Positions 1 through 10,082 of a DNA stretch of 64,000 nt are shown here, piece by piece. The notes below the pieces were generated by a model that saw nothing but the letters and a program-made list of their open reading frames with translations, was not told the origin of the DNA and did no database searches. Location of the stretch: positions 806,001-870,000 of the forward strand of contig NZ_JQNR01000004.1 of assembly GCF_000745345.1 (NCBI RefSeq), written 5' to 3'. The translations under genes and the position numbers were made by a program. Numbering within the stretch: the first letter of the stretch is position 1; each line of letters starts with the position of its first letter. This stretch comes from Actinacidiphila yeochonensis CN732. GTDB taxonomy: Bacteria > Actinomycetota > Actinomycetes > Streptomycetales > Streptomycetaceae.

Positions 1-212
1 GAGGGCGCCGCCAGCAGCGCCGCGAGGTCGGCGGGCGCGCCCGCGGCCAGGGCGGCGGCCCCGGCGTCCAGGACGTGCTCACCGTAGGCGACCCCGATCC
101 GCCGCCTCGGGTCGCCTGGCGTGGTGAAGACCCCGTACGGCAGGTTCGCGGCGCCGAAGGGCGCGTCGGGCGGGACGGCGAGCGGGCTCACGGCACGCAA
201 GCGGACCTCCAC
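1..212 (-). CDS. fahA: Fumarylacetoacetase, N-terminal part (truncated by window edge)
   Basis: Only the first ~70 codons lie in the window; the gene continues past the left edge. The reading begins VEVRLRAVSPLAVPPDAPFG, and further on has NLPYGVF and IGVAYGEHVLDAG. These are the typical opening motifs of the SH3-like N-terminal domain of fumarylacetoacetase, which hydrolyses 4-fumarylacetoacetate in the last step of tyrosine and homogentisate breakdown in the cytoplasm. Two in-frame GTG starts are possible, at 212 and 191. The second has a GGAGG 14 nt upstream, which is rather far, so the exact start is uncertain. The catalytic metal-binding domain is outside the window, so activity cannot be judged. 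Confidence 0.65.
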   Translation of the reverse strand, partial: MEVRLRAVSPLAVPPDAPFGAANLPYGVFTTPGDPRRRIGVAYGEHVLDAGAAALAAGAPADLAALLAAP

Positions 213-637
213 AAGATCACCGGCGGTCTCGGGACGCCCCGAGACTACCGCCGAGCCCCCCTTCCGGGCGCGATGCCGGTTGCGGTGCCGGTTGCGGTGC
301 CGGTTGCGATGCTGTCTCTGTCTCTGTCTCTGTCTCCGTCTCCGATGACGTCTCCGTCTCCGGTGCGGGCCGTCTCCGGTGCGGGCCGTCTCCGACGGTC
401 GGCCGCGATGCCGCAGCCGAACCGAGGCCGTCCGAGGAGAGGCCGCCGCAGCCGTGGTTTGGAGGTGCCCGCCGGACCTCCCGTAGAATCCGCCCCTGGG
501 GGCGAGGCCGCGACGCCGCACCGCCCGCCCGGATCGGGCCGCACAGGACCGGTGGACGGGCCGACGCGCAGGGGGCCACCCGGGCCGCCGCCACCGGCCC
601 GCACGGGGATCACACGGAAAGCACGGAGAACACCGCG
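213..637. repeat. Intergenic stretch with stacked short tandem repeats
   Basis: This 425-base gap separates the divergent fahA and SDR genes. Between about 270 and 395 it holds three copies of a 12-mer (gccggttgcggt, last copy varied), then four tctctg-type hexamers grading into tctccg, then two copies of ggtgcgggccgtctcc. The open frames across it are compositional. A GGAGA ribosome site lies at its right end before the SDR start. No clear -35/-10 pair was recognised. Confidence 0.6.
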
Positions 638-2290
638 ATGACGGCGACCACTCAGGACCTGCACGGCCCCGGGGCCGATCCGGCACCCGGCGGCGGGAGC
701 GGGACCGCCCCGGCCGCCGCCCCGGCCACCCCCGCACGGGACCCGGAGGACATCGCCGGGTACGCGGAGCACGCCGACGGCGCCGTCGACGCGGTGGGTG
801 CGGAGGGTGAGGCGGCAGCGGGGGACGCCGATCACGCCGACGACGTCGATCCCGCCCACGGGCCCGGGATCGACCCGGCGCGACTGGAGATGTGCCTGGC
901 CGTCCTCGCCGAGCTGGACGAGCTGCCCGTCGACCACCCCGACGCCATCGCGGTGCGCCGTGCCACCGCCGGCATCTACCGCACCGTGAAGCAGCGCCGC
1001 CGCCAGGAGCGGCGGGCCGCCAAGACCGAGCACGACAAGGCGGTCACCGAGTCCACCGCCACCGGCGCGGCCGACCGCATCGACGACGAGACGCTGGGGA
1101 TCCAGCTCGCCCCCTCGGTCAGCACCGAGGTGGCCGGCATACTCCAGCGCCCGCGCTCCTGCTACGTGTGCAAGACCCGCTACGTCGAGGTCGACGCCTT
1201 CTACCACCAGCTCTGCCCGAGCTGCGCGGTCGAGAACCGGGCCCGTCGCGACGCCCGCACCGACCTGGCGGGGCGCCGCGCGCTGCTCACCGGCGGCCGG
1301 GCCAAGATCGGCATGTACATCGCGCTGCGGCTGCTGCGCGACGGTGCCCACACCACCATCACCACCCGCTTCCCCAACGACGCGATCCGCCGCTTCACCG
1401 CCATGCCCGACAGCGGGGACTGGCTGCACCGGCTCAAGGTCGTCGGCATCGACCTGCGCGACCCGGCCCAGGTCGTCGCCCTCGCCGACTCGGTCGCGGC
1501 GGAGGGACCGCTGGACATCCTCATCAACAACGCGGCCCAGACCGTGCGCCGCACCCCGCGCGCCTACGCCGAGCTCGTCGCCGCCGAGTCGGCGCCGCTG
1601 CCGGCCGGGCAGCTGCCGGCCGCCGAGGTGTTCGGCGCCTTCGGCTCCGGCGCGCCCGCCGCGCCCGCCCTGCCCTCACCGCGCGGCGGCGGCCTGACCG
1701 CCGCCGACGTCACCGGACTCGCGCTGGTCAGCGGCTCCGCCACGGTCGCGCGGATCGAGGCGGGCACCGCCATCGACGCGGGCGGCCTGGTGCCCGACCT
1801 CGACCCGAGCAACACGTGGGTGCAGACCGTCGGCGAGGTCGACCCGGTGGAACTGCTCGAAGTCCAGCTGTGCAACGTGACCGCGCCGTTCATCCTGGTC
1901 AGCCGGCTGCGGCCGGTGATGGCGGCGTCGCCCGCGCGCCGCAAGTACGTGGTCAACGTCTCCGCCATGGAGGGCCAGTTCAGCCGCGGCTACAAGGGCC
2001 CGGGCCACCCGCACACCAACATGGCCAAGGCCGCGCTGAACATGCTCACCCGCACCAGCGCGCAGGAGATGCTGGACACCGACGGCATCCTGATGACGGC
2101 CGTGGACACCGGCTGGATCACCGACGAGCGGCCGCACCCGGACAAGGTCCGGCTGGCCGCCGAGGGCTTCCACGCCCCGCTCGACCTCGTCGACGGCGCC
2201 GCCCGCGTCTACGACCCGATCGTGCGCGGCGAGCAGGGCGAGGACCTCTTCGGCTGCTTCCTCAAGGACTACCGGCCCTCCGCCTGGTGA
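638..2290 (+). CDS. SDR-family oxidoreductase-like protein with Cys4 knuckle and non-canonical active site
   Basis: A 550-residue protein, about twice the length of a classical short-chain dehydrogenase. Residues 1-80 are Ala/Gly/Asp-rich and probably disordered. Residues 80-135 are helical and basic. Two CxxC pairs (C175/C178 and C193/C196) look like a small zinc or Fe-S knuckle. The Rossmann fold then starts with TGGRAKIG (218-225) and has an NNAA motif. The catalytic serine is present (S442 in NVSAMEG), but the YxxxK motif reads TNMAK, so the proton-donating tyrosine is Thr460 while Lys464 is kept. The protein therefore either uses altered chemistry or has become a binding or regulatory protein. 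The start is supported by GGAGA 9 nt upstream. A hairpin follows the stop. Substrate unknown. Confidence 0.8.
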   Translation: MTATTQDLHGPGADPAPGGGSGTAPAAAPATPARDPEDIAGYAEHADGAVDAVGAEGEAAAGDADHADDVDPAHGPGIDPARLEMCLAVLAELDELPVDHPDAIAVRRATAGIYRTVKQRRRQERRAAKTEHDKAVTESTATGAADRIDDETLGIQLAPSVSTEVAGILQRPRSCYVCKTRYVEVDAFYHQLCPSCAVENRARRDARTDLAGRRALLTGGRAKIGMYIALRLLRDGAHTTITTRFPNDAIRRFTAMPDSGDWLHRLKVVGIDLRDPAQVVALADSVAAEGPLDILINNAAQTVRRTPRAYAELVAAESAPLPAGQLPAAEVFGAFGSGAPAAPALPSPRGGGLTAADVTGLALVSGSATVARIEAGTAIDAGGLVPDLDPSNTWVQTVGEVDPVELLEVQLCNVTAPFILVSRLRPVMAASPARRKYVVNVSAMEGQFSRGYKGPGHPHTNMAKAALNMLTRTSAQEMLDTDGILMTAVDTGWITDERPHPDKVRLAAEGFHAPLDLVDGAARVYDPIVRGEQGEDLFGCFLKDYRPSAW

Positions 2291-2307
2291 GCCGTCGCGG
2301 GATCGGC

Positions 2308-2333
2308 GGCCGGCACGTCCACGCGTGCCGGCC
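2308..2333. terminator. Bidirectional hairpin terminator between SDR and VOC genes
   Basis: GGCCGGCACG and CGTGCCGGCC form a perfect 10-bp stem around a 6-base loop. It sits between the convergent ends at 2290 and 2364, so it can serve both genes. There is no U-tract, as is usual for Streptomyces-type terminators. Confidence 0.65.
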
Positions 2334-2363
2334 CGTCCCCGGGGCCGGCGGTCAGCCCCGGCC

Positions 2364-2759
2364 TCAGGACGCCGGGCCGGCCGCGAAGAACTCCCAGTGG
2401 TGGCCGTCCAGGTCGTAGAAACTGCGGGTGTACATGGGGCTCTCCTCGGCGGTCCGGCGTGCGGGGGCCGCACCGGCGGCCAGGGCCGCGTCGCCGATCC
2501 GGTCGACGTCCTCGCGGGTGTCCTGGAGCACCGCGACGATCACCTCGGTGGACTCCGACGCGTCCGCCGTGGGCTTGTCGGTGAACGTGGCGAAGAACGG
2601 CTCGGTGAGCAGCATCGCGTAGCTGTGCGCGCCGATCACCATGCACGCCGCCTTCGCGTCGGTGTAGTCCGGGTCGAAGGTGAAGCCGAGCGCGCGGAAG
2701 AACGCCGTCGCGCGGTCCAGGTCGCGTACGGGCAGGTTCACGAACGTCTTGGTCGCCAT
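2364..2759 (-). CDS. VOC-superfamily protein (glyoxalase/bleomycin-resistance fold)
   Basis: A 131-residue protein with the vicinal-oxygen-chelate pattern: FVNLPVRDLDRATAFF at the start, a central NxxS-type strand (SYAMLLTEPFF), and the C-terminal RSFYDLDGHHWEFF with the usual metal-ligand region (D-x-D-G-H-x-W-E). Families of this size are either small metal-dependent enzymes (lyases, dioxygenases) or antibiotic-binding resistance proteins; the PhnB-like subgroup often has unknown function. It is cytoplasmic, with no signal peptide. GGAGG lies just before the ATG at 2759. It is a single gene convergent with the SDR gene and points away from the LacI gene, so context does not suggest a substrate. 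Confidence 0.8.
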   Translation of the reverse strand: MATKTFVNLPVRDLDRATAFFRALGFTFDPDYTDAKAACMVIGAHSYAMLLTEPFFATFTDKPTADASESTEVIVAVLQDTREDVDRIGDAALAAGAAPARRTAEESPMYTRSFYDLDGHHWEFFAAGPAS

Positions 2760-2964
2760 CGGTGCCGCCTCCTTGCGCGCGCCTGCCGGGGGCGCGGTCG
2801 TCTGTGTGCCGTCGCACTGCGTGTCGTTGTCCGCCCGCGTCGTCCGCGGATCACCTCTGGTGACGGTCCCGTCGCCCCCGACTCATCGGCCGCGGCCCGG
2901 CCGGTACGCCGTACGGGTGAGCCGCGCGCGGCCGGCCCGGGCGTTCACGCGGGGTGGCGCGTGC

Positions 2965-4176
2965 TCAGACGGGTGGGGCGGTGGAATCGCGGACGACGAG
3001 TTCTCCGGCCACCTCGATCCGGGTCGAGGCGGGCCGTTCGCCGGCGATGAGCTGGAGCACCATGCCCGTGGCCAGCGCCGCCATCTCGGCCAGCGGGGTG
3101 CGCACGGTGGTGAGCCGGGGCGTCACCCAGTCGGTGAACGGCAGGTCGTCGAAGCCGACCACGCTGACGTCCCCGGGCACCCGCAGGCCGAGCCGGTCGG
3201 CGGCCCGGTAGGTGCTCAACGCCTGCTGGTCGCTGCCGGCGAAGACGGCGGTGGGGCGGTCCGGCCGTCCCAGCAGCTCCAGGGCGTGGCGGTGGGCCGG
3301 CTCGTTGGAGAAGTCGCCGTACCGCACCAGCTCCGGGTCGAACGCCAGCTCCGCCTCCTCCAGCGCCGACCGGTAGCCGTCCACCCGGGCCCGGGAGGCC
3401 AGCCGGCGCGGCGGCCCGCCGATGACCGCGATCCGGCGGTGGCCGAGGCCCAGGAGGTGCCGGGTCGCGGCCCGCCCGCCGGACCAGTTCGCCGCGCCCA
3501 CCCACGGCACCCCGGCCGGCGGCTCCTCGGCCGGCGCGATCTGCGCGAAGGGCAGGCCCAGCTCCCGCAGCCCGTCCCGCTCCGCCTCGGACAGCTCGGG
3601 TACGACCAGCACCGCCCCCCGGGTCGGCCGGGCGGCCAGTGCGGCCAGCCACTCCCGCCCGGTCCGGCCCCGGCCGTGCGCCGCCGACACCACCAGGCCC
3701 AGGCCCGCCGCGTGCACCGCCTCCTCCGCGCCGCGCACCAGCTCCGCCGCCCACGGCCCGTCCAGCTCGCCGACCACGAAGTCGACCAGCCCGCCGGCGG
3801 CCAGCCCGGTGGGCGCCGCCCGGCCGCGCGCCGCGTAGCCGTGCCGCTCCAGCAGCCGCTGCACCCGCGCCCGGGTCCGGGAGGCCACGTCGGAGCGGCC
3901 GTGCAGCACCTTCGAGACGGTGGACACCGACACGCCCGCCTCCGCCGCCACCCTGGCCAGCGTCGGCCCTCCGGGCTCGTCGGGGACGGCCGCCACGGCG
4001 GTGCTCCCACCGGCACCGGTACCGGGCTCCCCCGCCGCGGGTGCGGAAGCCGCAGCCTCCGCGGGCGCGGGGGAGGGCGCGGCCGTCGCGGGGTCCTCCG
4101 CCGGCGGCTCCCCTGCCGACCGCCCCGGCGCCGTCCGCCCGCCGTCGCGCCGCCCGCCCTGTCCGTCCCGCGCCAT
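2965..4176 (-). CDS. LacI-family transcriptional regulator
   Basis: A 403-residue repressor-type regulator. Residues 1-70 are a Pro/Ala-rich extension. The LacI helix-turn-helix follows (PTLARVAAEAGVSVSTVSKVL), with the hinge just after (ARVQRLLERHGY). Then comes a periplasmic-binding-protein-like effector domain with FDDLPFTDWVTPRLTTVRTP near the C-terminus, where LacI proteins normally carry this motif. The ATG at 4176 has GGAAG 7 nt upstream; longer in-frame readings are improbable. Such proteins usually bind a sugar and release a palindromic operator. No sugar transporter or glycosidase is adjacent. It could be the regulator of a nearby glycosidase cluster (18-35 kb), but that is not shown. 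It diverges from the gene at 4410. Confidence 0.88.
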   Translation of the reverse strand: MARDGQGGRRDGGRTAPGRSAGEPPAEDPATAAPSPAPAEAAASAPAAGEPGTGAGGSTAVAAVPDEPGGPTLARVAAEAGVSVSTVSKVLHGRSDVASRTRARVQRLLERHGYAARGRAAPTGLAAGGLVDFVVGELDGPWAAELVRGAEEAVHAAGLGLVVSAAHGRGRTGREWLAALAARPTRGAVLVVPELSEAERDGLRELGLPFAQIAPAEEPPAGVPWVGAANWSGGRAATRHLLGLGHRRIAVIGGPPRRLASRARVDGYRSALEEAELAFDPELVRYGDFSNEPAHRHALELLGRPDRPTAVFAGSDQQALSTYRAADRLGLRVPGDVSVVGFDDLPFTDWVTPRLTTVRTPLAEMAALATGMVLQLIAGERPASTRIEVAGELVVRDSTAPPV

Positions 4177-4409
4177 CGACTTCCGTGCCCTTCGCCCGCC
4201 GGCCCCCGCGGTCCGGTCCCGGGCCACAACGTACCGTCGCTCCGCTCCGCGTCGCGCCCGTCCCGCCCCGGGCCGGGCCGGTAACGATCGCCTCCCGGAC
4301 GGCGCCCTTGTCGGGACGGGCCGGGCGGGAGCAGGGTGGTGCGAGCGGTAGGACAGCGCGGCGGGTCGCGGCACGTCCCGGCCCGGCGCACGGCGAAGGG
4401 GGAGCGGAC

Positions 4410-5285
4410 ATGACCACCGGCGGCGGGCAGGACTGGGAGTTCACCGACGACCGCGGCCGCACTCTGCGCGGCACCGGAGCGCCCCGGGTCGCGGCGTACC
4501 TGCGGGCGGGGGCGGCACTACGGGAGTACGGCATCCGCCCGGTCGCCGTCTACGGCTCCGGGCACGACGCCGCGGACGCCCCCGACCCGGCCAAGACCGG
4601 CGACCTGGACCTGGCCGAGGCCGTGTACCTCGGCGGGGGAGCGGCCGTGGACGCGGCCCGGCTGCGAGAGGTCGGCGCCGACCTCGTCGTGGACGTCACC
4701 TACGACGGCAAGACGTCCTACGCACTGCCCGAGGAGACCGCGCGCGCTGCCGGTGTCCAGCTGGCGGCGCTGGGGGTGAGCGGCGACTCCTCACTCGGGG
4801 AGATCCTCGGCCGGTTCGCCGCGCTGGCCGGCGTGCTCGGCGCCGGACCGCATCCGGCCTCCGGCGAACAGGCCCTGGCGGAAGAGGAGTTGCGGGGAGC
4901 GGTGGCCGGCGGCGGGGCGCCCCGAGCGGTGGCGCTCTCCCCGGCCGGGCCGGAGCAGGTGCACCTGGCCAGGCCCGGCACCTGGCCGGAGCTGCGCCGT
5001 CTGGCCGAACTCGGCCTGCCGCTGCCCGACCCCGGTCCGGGACCGGGCGTCAACTGGCTGACCCTGGACTGGGACCGGGCCGCCGACGCTGTGGCCGGGG
5101 CGCGGCTGGTGCTCGCCGACTGCCGCGCCAACGCCGTCCCCGTCGCCGAGCTGGCCGACCTGCCGGCCTGGCAACGGCTCACCCGCGACGCCCGGGTGCT
5201 CCCGTGGAACCCCGAACTGCCGCCCGCGCCAGGGGCGTCCGCCGCGTTCATCCGCTCGGTGACGGCGGCGCTCCGGGCGGTGTGA
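4410..5285 (+). CDS. FecB/TroA-like substrate-binding protein without signal peptide
   Basis: A 291-residue protein resembling the siderophore/cobalamin-type ABC substrate-binding fold: an N-terminal lobe with RPVAVYGSGHDAAD, a second region VGADLVVDVTYDG (the usual place where these proteins discuss 'LKPDLVI'), a helix around 140-160, and a C-terminal lobe (RLVLADCRANAVPVAELADLPAW). It has no signal peptide and no lipobox, so it is predicted cytoplasmic, unlike true uptake binding proteins. GGGGGAG lies 7 nt before the ATG. No permease or ATPase is next to it. It may be a repurposed ligand-binding protein or an enzyme accessory; the ligand is unknown. Family assignment is moderate. Confidence 0.6.
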   Translation: MTTGGGQDWEFTDDRGRTLRGTGAPRVAAYLRAGAALREYGIRPVAVYGSGHDAADAPDPAKTGDLDLAEAVYLGGGAAVDAARLREVGADLVVDVTYDGKTSYALPEETARAAGVQLAALGVSGDSSLGEILGRFAALAGVLGAGPHPASGEQALAEEELRGAVAGGGAPRAVALSPAGPEQVHLARPGTWPELRRLAELGLPLPDPGPGPGVNWLTLDWDRAADAVAGARLVLADCRANAVPVAELADLPAWQRLTRDARVLPWNPELPPAPGASAAFIRSVTAALRAV

Positions 5286-5291
5286 GACTCG

Positions 5292-5312
5292 GCCCGCCCT
5301 GCCCTCGCGGGC
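5292..5312. terminator. Weak hairpin between convergent genes
   Basis: GCCCGC and GCGGGC with a 9-base loop lie just after the stop at 5285 and face the end of the phosphoketolase gene at 5422. The stem is only 6 bp, so this is a tentative terminator. Confidence 0.35.
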
Positions 5313-5421
5313 GCTGGTCAACGGGCTGTCCCGCAACTGCCGGCCGGGGACGGGGCGGCCTTTCCGTCGTCGACTCGCCGCCAGGAGCGATGGATCGGTG
5401 CCTGTCGCTCGCGGCGGCGGG

Positions 5422-7845
5422 TCAGCCGTCCCAGGTCCAGTCGGTGACCTCGGGCAGGTCCGTGCCGTGCTGCTTCACCCAGGCGCGGTGGCGCAGCCGG
5501 GCGTCCTCCATCACCTGGCGGACCGGGGCGGCGGTGACGGCGAGCCCGGGGACGCGGTCGATGACGTCCATCACCAGCCGGTAGCGGTCGAGGTCGTTGC
5601 TGACCACCATGTCGAACGGCGTGGTGGTGGTGCCGATCTCCTTGTAGCCGCGTACGTGCAGGTCGCGGTGGCCGGTGCGGCGGTAGGCGAGCCGGTGCAC
5701 CAGCCACGGGTAGCCGTGGTAGGCGAAGATGACCGGTTTGTCGGGGGTGAACAGCGCGTCGTAGGAGGCGCCCGACAGGCCGTGCGGGTGCTCCTCCTCG
5801 GGCAGCAGCCGGGCGAGGTCCACCACGTTCACCACCCGGACCGCGAGCCGCGGCAGATGGTGGCGGAGCAACTGGGCGGCGGCCAGCACCTCCTGGGTCG
5901 GGACGTCGCCGGCGCAGGCCAGCACCACGTCCGGCTCGCGGCTGCCGTCCTCGGTGCCGGCCCAGTCCCAGATGCCGGCGCCGCGGGCGCAGTGCGCCCG
6001 GGCGGCGTCCATGTCCAGCCAGTCGAAGCAGGGTTGCTTGCCGGCGACGACCACGTTCACGTAGTCGCGCGAGTGGAGGCAGTGCTCGGCCACCGACAGC
6101 AGGGTGTTGGTGTCCGGCGGCAGGTAGACGCGGACCACCTCGGGGGACTTGTTGAGGACGTGGTCGACGAAGCCGGGGTCCTGGTGCGAGAAGCCGTTGT
6201 GGTCCTGCCGCCACACGTGCGAGGTGAGCAGGTAGTTGAGGGAGGCGATGGGCCGCCGCCAGGGCAGCCGCCGGGTGGTGCGCAGCCACTTGATGTGCTG
6301 GTTGACCATCGAGTCGACGATGTGCACGAACGCCTCGTAGCAGGAGAACAGGCCGTGCCGGCCGGTCAGCAGGTAGCCCTCCAGCCAGCCCTGGCAGGTG
6401 TGTTCGGAGAGGATCTCCATCACCCGGCCGTGCCGGTCGAGGTGTTCGTCCACCGGCAGCGTCCGCCCCTGCCACGCCTTGCCGGAGGCGCCGTAGAGGG
6501 CGTCCAGCCGGTTGGAGGCGGTCTCGTCCGGGCCGACGACGCGGAAGTCGCGCCGCTGCGCGGTGTCGGCCATCACCCGCTCCAGGTAGTGGCCCAGGAC
6601 CCGGGTGGGCTCGTGCAGGACGGTGCCGGGGCGCTCGACGGGGACGGCGAACTCCTCCAGCGGCGGGGTGGGCAGGTCGCGCAGCAGCAGCCCGCCGTTG
6701 GCGTGCGGGGTGGCGCCCAGCCGCCGGGCGCCCTCGGGGACGTTCGCCAGCACCTCCGGGCGCGGCCGGCCCTCGGCGTCGAACAGCTCCTCGGGCCGGT
6801 ACGAGCGCAGCCACGCCTCCAGCTGGGCGCGGTGCTCCGGGTTGGTGCGGGTCTCGGACAGCGGGACCTGGTGGGCGCGCCAGGTGCCCTCGACGGGCAG
6901 GCCGTCGACCTCCTTCGGCCCGGTCCAGCCCTTCGGGGTGCGCAGGACGATCATGGGCCAGCGCACCCGTCCGGTGGCACCCCCCTCGCGGGCGGCGCGC
7001 CGGGCGGCGTCGATCCGGTCGAGGGCGGTGTCCATCGCGGCGGCCATCAGCCGGTGGACGGTGAGCGGGTCGTCGCCCGCGACGTGGATCGGGTCGTGGC
7101 CGTAGCCGCGCAGCAGACCGTCCAGCTCGCCCTCGGTGAGGCGGGCCAGCACCGTCGGGTTGGCGATCTTGTAGCCGTTGAGGTGGAGGATCGGCAGGAC
7201 GGCCCCGTCGTGGACCGGGTCGAGGAACGTGTTGCCGTGCCAGGACGCGGCCAGCGGCCCCGTCTCGGCCTCGCCGTCGCCGATCACGCACGCGACCAGC
7301 AGGTCCGGGTTGTCGAAGGCGGCGCCGTAGGCGTGGGAGAGGGCGTAGCCGAGCTCGCCGCCCTCGTGGATGGAGCCCGGGGTCTCCGGGGCGACGTGCG
7401 AGGGCACCCCGCCGGGGAAGGAGAACTGGCGGAAGAGGCGGGCCATCCCGGCCGCGTCCCGGGTCACGTCCGGGTAGGTCTCGGTGTAGCTGCCCTCCAG
7501 CCAGGAGTTGGCCAGCACCGCCGGCCCGCCGTGCCCCGGCCCCCACACGCACACCGCGTCCAGGCCCCGGGTGCGCACCACCCGGTTGACGTGGGTGTAC
7601 ACCAGGTTCAGCCCCGGCGAGGTGCCCCAGTGGCCCAGCAGCCGCGGCTTGACCTGCTCGGCCAGCAGCGGTCCGGCCAGCAGCGGGTTGTCGCCCATCA
7701 GGTAGATCTGGCCCACGGCGAGGTAGTTCGCCGCCCGCCAGTGGGCGTCCAGGGCGCGCAGCTCCCCGTCCGGCAGGGCGGCGGGCTCCGGCACGGCGGG
7801 GGCGGGGCCGACGGGGTCGGGTGCTTCGGGCGGACCGGGGGCCAT
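5422..7845 (-). CDS. xfp: Xylulose-5-phosphate/fructose-6-phosphate phosphoketolase
   Basis: 807 residues, the normal length of a phosphoketolase. This cytoplasmic thiamine-diphosphate enzyme splits xylulose 5-phosphate (and often fructose 6-phosphate) with phosphate into acetyl phosphate plus an aldose phosphate. Family motifs are plain: the N-terminal [26 protein letters not shown] at 101-109, the ThDP pocket [17 protein letters not shown] at 189-205, [17 protein letters not shown], and the C-terminal [14 protein letters not shown]. The ATG at 7845 is preceded by ACGGAGGA. No acetate kinase or phosphotransacetylase gene is next to it. The gene ends convergently with the 4410 gene and is followed upstream by the potassium transporter in the same direction, 131 bases away, so the two may or may not be cotranscribed. 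Confidence 0.96.
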   Translation of the reverse strand: MAPGPPEAPDPVGPAPAVPEPAALPDGELRALDAHWRAANYLAVGQIYLMGDNPLLAGPLLAEQVKPRLLGHWGTSPGLNLVYTHVNRVVRTRGLDAVCVWGPGHGGPAVLANSWLEGSYTETYPDVTRDAAGMARLFRQFSFPGGVPSHVAPETPGSIHEGGELGYALSHAYGAAFDNPDLLVACVIGDGEAETGPLAASWHGNTFLDPVHDGAVLPILHLNGYKIANPTVLARLTEGELDGLLRGYGHDPIHVAGDDPLTVHRLMAAAMDTALDRIDAARRAAREGGATGRVRWPMIVLRTPKGWTGPKEVDGLPVEGTWRAHQVPLSETRTNPEHRAQLEAWLRSYRPEELFDAEGRPRPEVLANVPEGARRLGATPHANGGLLLRDLPTPPLEEFAVPVERPGTVLHEPTRVLGHYLERVMADTAQRRDFRVVGPDETASNRLDALYGASGKAWQGRTLPVDEHLDRHGRVMEILSEHTCQGWLEGYLLTGRHGLFSCYEAFVHIVDSMVNQHIKWLRTTRRLPWRRPIASLNYLLTSHVWRQDHNGFSHQDPGFVDHVLNKSPEVVRVYLPPDTNTLLSVAEHCLHSRDYVNVVVAGKQPCFDWLDMDAARAHCARGAGIWDWAGTEDGSREPDVVLACAGDVPTQEVLAAAQLLRHHLPRLAVRVVNVVDLARLLPEEEHPHGLSGASYDALFTPDKPVIFAYHGYPWLVHRLAYRRTGHRDLHVRGYKEIGTTTTPFDMVVSNDLDRYRLVMDVIDRVPGLAVTAAPVRQVMEDARLRHRAWVKQHGTDLPEVTDWTWDG

Positions 7846-7976
7846 GGGGTCGTCCTCCGTACGGGTCGTCCCCGTCAGCCTCGCCCAGCGCCCCCGGTCC
7901 CGCGCGGTCTGGCGGCCATCCGGGGCCCGGACCGCCCCGGACCCGCGAGCCGGACCCGCCCCCGGACCCGTGCGCC

Positions 7977-10082
7977 CTACGCCCTCCGGGCGCCCGGCTC
8001 GTGGCGGGTCGCGCCGGACCCGCCCGCACGGCCCGGTGCCGGCGTGTGCGCCTCGGTGACGTCGAACGGCACGATCGTGGCGACCACGTCCGGCAGCTTG
8101 CCGACCGCCCGCGCGATGTGGTCGGCCGTACGGCGGTGCAGCAGCCGGCCCAGCACCGGCGAGTAGTTGCGCTCCGGGATCAGCAGCGTGACCTGCGCGC
8201 CCTGCTCGCAGGTGCGGCGGTTGACCAGCTCCAGCACCGCCCGGCTGATCCGGCGGTCCGGGCACTCCACCATCTCCAGCGGCAGGTCGCCGACCTCGGT
8301 GCGGTCCCACTGGGCCGCGAGCCGCTTCGCCTCGTGCGCGTCCACCACCATGTGCACGGCGCGCACCTGCGCCGGGCGCAGCGAGCGGGCGTACCGGATC
8401 GCCTTGAGCACGGCCAGGTCCATCCGGTCGACCAGGATGTACACCTCCTGCCGGCCCGCGGCCGGCAGGGTCGCGCCGGCCTCCGCCGCGGCCAGCGCCG
8501 CGGCCTCCTCCCGGTACCGCTTGTTGACCTTGATCAGCGCCCAGACGCCTATGGGGAAGACCACCACGACGATCCACGCCCCCTCGGTGAACTTCGTGAC
8601 CGCGAAGATCAACGCCACCGCAAGCGACACGCCGCAGGCCGCGCCGTTCAACGCGACCTTGGCCCGCCACGAGCCCTCCCGCAGCCGCCAGTAGTGCCGC
8701 ACCAGGCCCGCGCCGGCCATGGTGAAGCCGGAGAACACGCCGATCGCGTACAGCCCGACCAGCGCGTTGAGGCTGCCGCGGGTGGCGATCAGCAGGGCCA
8801 GCGAGACGACGGTCAGCACGATGATGCCGTTGGAGAAGGCCAGCCGGTGGCCGCGCCGGGTCAGCTGCCGCGGCAGGAAGGAGTCGTCGGCGACGAAGCT
8901 GGCCAGGAACGGGAAGCCGTTGAACGAGGTGTTCGCGCCCGTGTAGAGGATCAGCGCGGTGGCGAGCTGGACGAAGACCAGCCCGGTGGTGCCGATCCAG
9001 CCGCCGCCGAACGCCCAGCTGGCCTCCTGCGAGATCACCGTCGGGGTCTGCGCCACGTACGGCGTGGCGTGGGTGATGTGCGCCATCAGCGACACGCCGA
9101 GCACGCAGACACCCAGCACGCACGACATCGCGACCATGGTGCGCCGCGCGTTGGGGCCCTGCGGGGCGCGGAAGGCGCTCACGCCGTTGGAGATGGCCTC
9201 CAGGCCGGTGAGCGAGGAGCCGCCGTTGGCGAACGCGCGCAGCAGGATCAGCAGCGACGCGCCGTAGAAGAAGCCGTGGGTGTCGTGGCCCATCGGCAGC
9301 ATGCCGGGGGTGTGCACGTCGATCCGGGAGTGGTCGCCGAGCAGGTACCTCGTGAAGCCGGTGACCAGCATCAGCGCCATCGCGCCCATGAAGAGGTAGG
9401 CGGGCATCGCGAAGGAGCGGCCCGCCTCGCGTATGCCGCGCAGGTTGCCCCAGCACAGCAGCAGCACCACCCCGACGGTGATGAACAGCTTGTCGTCGTC
9501 CAGCACGGTCAGCCGGGCGCCGCCCGCCAGCAGGTGGATCAGCGACACCAGCGCGTCCGTGCCGGCCGCGGCCTGCACCGCCACCGTCACGATGTAGTCG
9601 ATCAGCAGCGCCACCGCCGCCACCTGCGCCACCCGCGGCCCGAAGTTCTCCCGGGCCACCACGTACGACCCGCCGGCCCGGGTGTAGGCCATGACCACGT
9701 CGCGGTAGGACAGCGTCAGCAGGAGCAGCACGCACAGGATCGCCATCGTCACCGGGATCAGCGCGGTGAACGCGGCCACGCCGATCGCGGGGATCAGCAC
9801 CACCAGCATCTGCTCCGAGCCGTACGCCGAGGACGAGATGCAGTCCGAGGCGAGCACGCCCAGCGCGATCGGGTTCGACAGCTTCTCGCTGTGCAGCTGC
9901 TCGGTCACCAGGGGCTTGCCCAGCAGGTGCTTCTTCACCCGGTAGCCGTAGGACTCCGGCAGCACGGCGGCCGGGCCCGGGGGAGCCGCCTGGGAGGCGC
10001 CCGCGGTGCCGCGCGCGCCGTCGCTCCCGCGGCGGGTGCCGCGAGATGTCCCGTTGGTCGTCCCGTTGGTCGTCGACGCCAT
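7977..10082 (-). CDS. kimA: KimA-like potassium transporter (APC superfamily)
   Basis: 701 residues: a disordered N-tail with Asn-Gly-Thr repeats (1-45), about 12 membrane segments (65-520), and a soluble C-terminal domain (540-690). It aligns by eye along its length with Bacillus subtilis KimA, a high-affinity K+/H+ symporter: [39 protein letters not shown] and TGLEAISNG correspond to KimA SSDALSS, LVDYILTVAV and TGVEAIS. The acidic and threonine residues linked to K+ binding in KimA (its D36, D117, T121) appear conserved. The generic name would be APC permease. It lies divergent from kdpDE, which strongly suggests K+ uptake under KdpE control. I could not recognise a c-di-AMP riboswitch upstream. 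Confidence 0.88.
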   Translation of the reverse strand: MASTTNGTTNGTSRGTRRGSDGARGTAGASQAAPPGPAAVLPESYGYRVKKHLLGKPLVTEQLHSEKLSNPIALGVLASDCISSSAYGSEQMLVVLIPAIGVAAFTALIPVTMAILCVLLLLTLSYRDVVMAYTRAGGSYVVARENFGPRVAQVAAVALLIDYIVTVAVQAAAGTDALVSLIHLLAGGARLTVLDDDKLFITVGVVLLLCWGNLRGIREAGRSFAMPAYLFMGAMALMLVTGFTRYLLGDHSRIDVHTPGMLPMGHDTHGFFYGASLLILLRAFANGGSSLTGLEAISNGVSAFRAPQGPNARRTMVAMSCVLGVCVLGVSLMAHITHATPYVAQTPTVISQEASWAFGGGWIGTTGLVFVQLATALILYTGANTSFNGFPFLASFVADDSFLPRQLTRRGHRLAFSNGIIVLTVVSLALLIATRGSLNALVGLYAIGVFSGFTMAGAGLVRHYWRLREGSWRAKVALNGAACGVSLAVALIFAVTKFTEGAWIVVVVFPIGVWALIKVNKRYREEAAALAAAEAGATLPAAGRQEVYILVDRMDLAVLKAIRYARSLRPAQVRAVHMVVDAHEAKRLAAQWDRTEVGDLPLEMVECPDRRISRAVLELVNRRTCEQGAQVTLLIPERNYSPVLGRLLHRRTADHIARAVGKLPDVVATIVPFDVTEAHTPAPGRAGGSGATRHEPGARRA

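Noticed and set aside
75..641. 188-residue plus-strand frame at the left edge
   Set aside because: Covers the fahA antisense and the tandem-repeat gap; its protein is low complexity throughout.
892..2418. Long Arg/His/Pro-rich frame inside the SDR gene
   Set aside because: Shadow of the SDR frame; no motif and no ribosome site.
2325..3050. 241-residue plus-strand frame opposite the VOC gene
   Set aside because: Val/Gly/Arg-rich antisense of VOC and of the LacI downstream region.
5318..8029. A 900-residue minus-strand frame overlapping the phosphoketolase, and long plus-strand frames over the same region
   Set aside because: Arg/Pro/Gly-rich or Val/Gly/His-rich shadow translations of a clear phosphoketolase; typical of >70% GC DNA.
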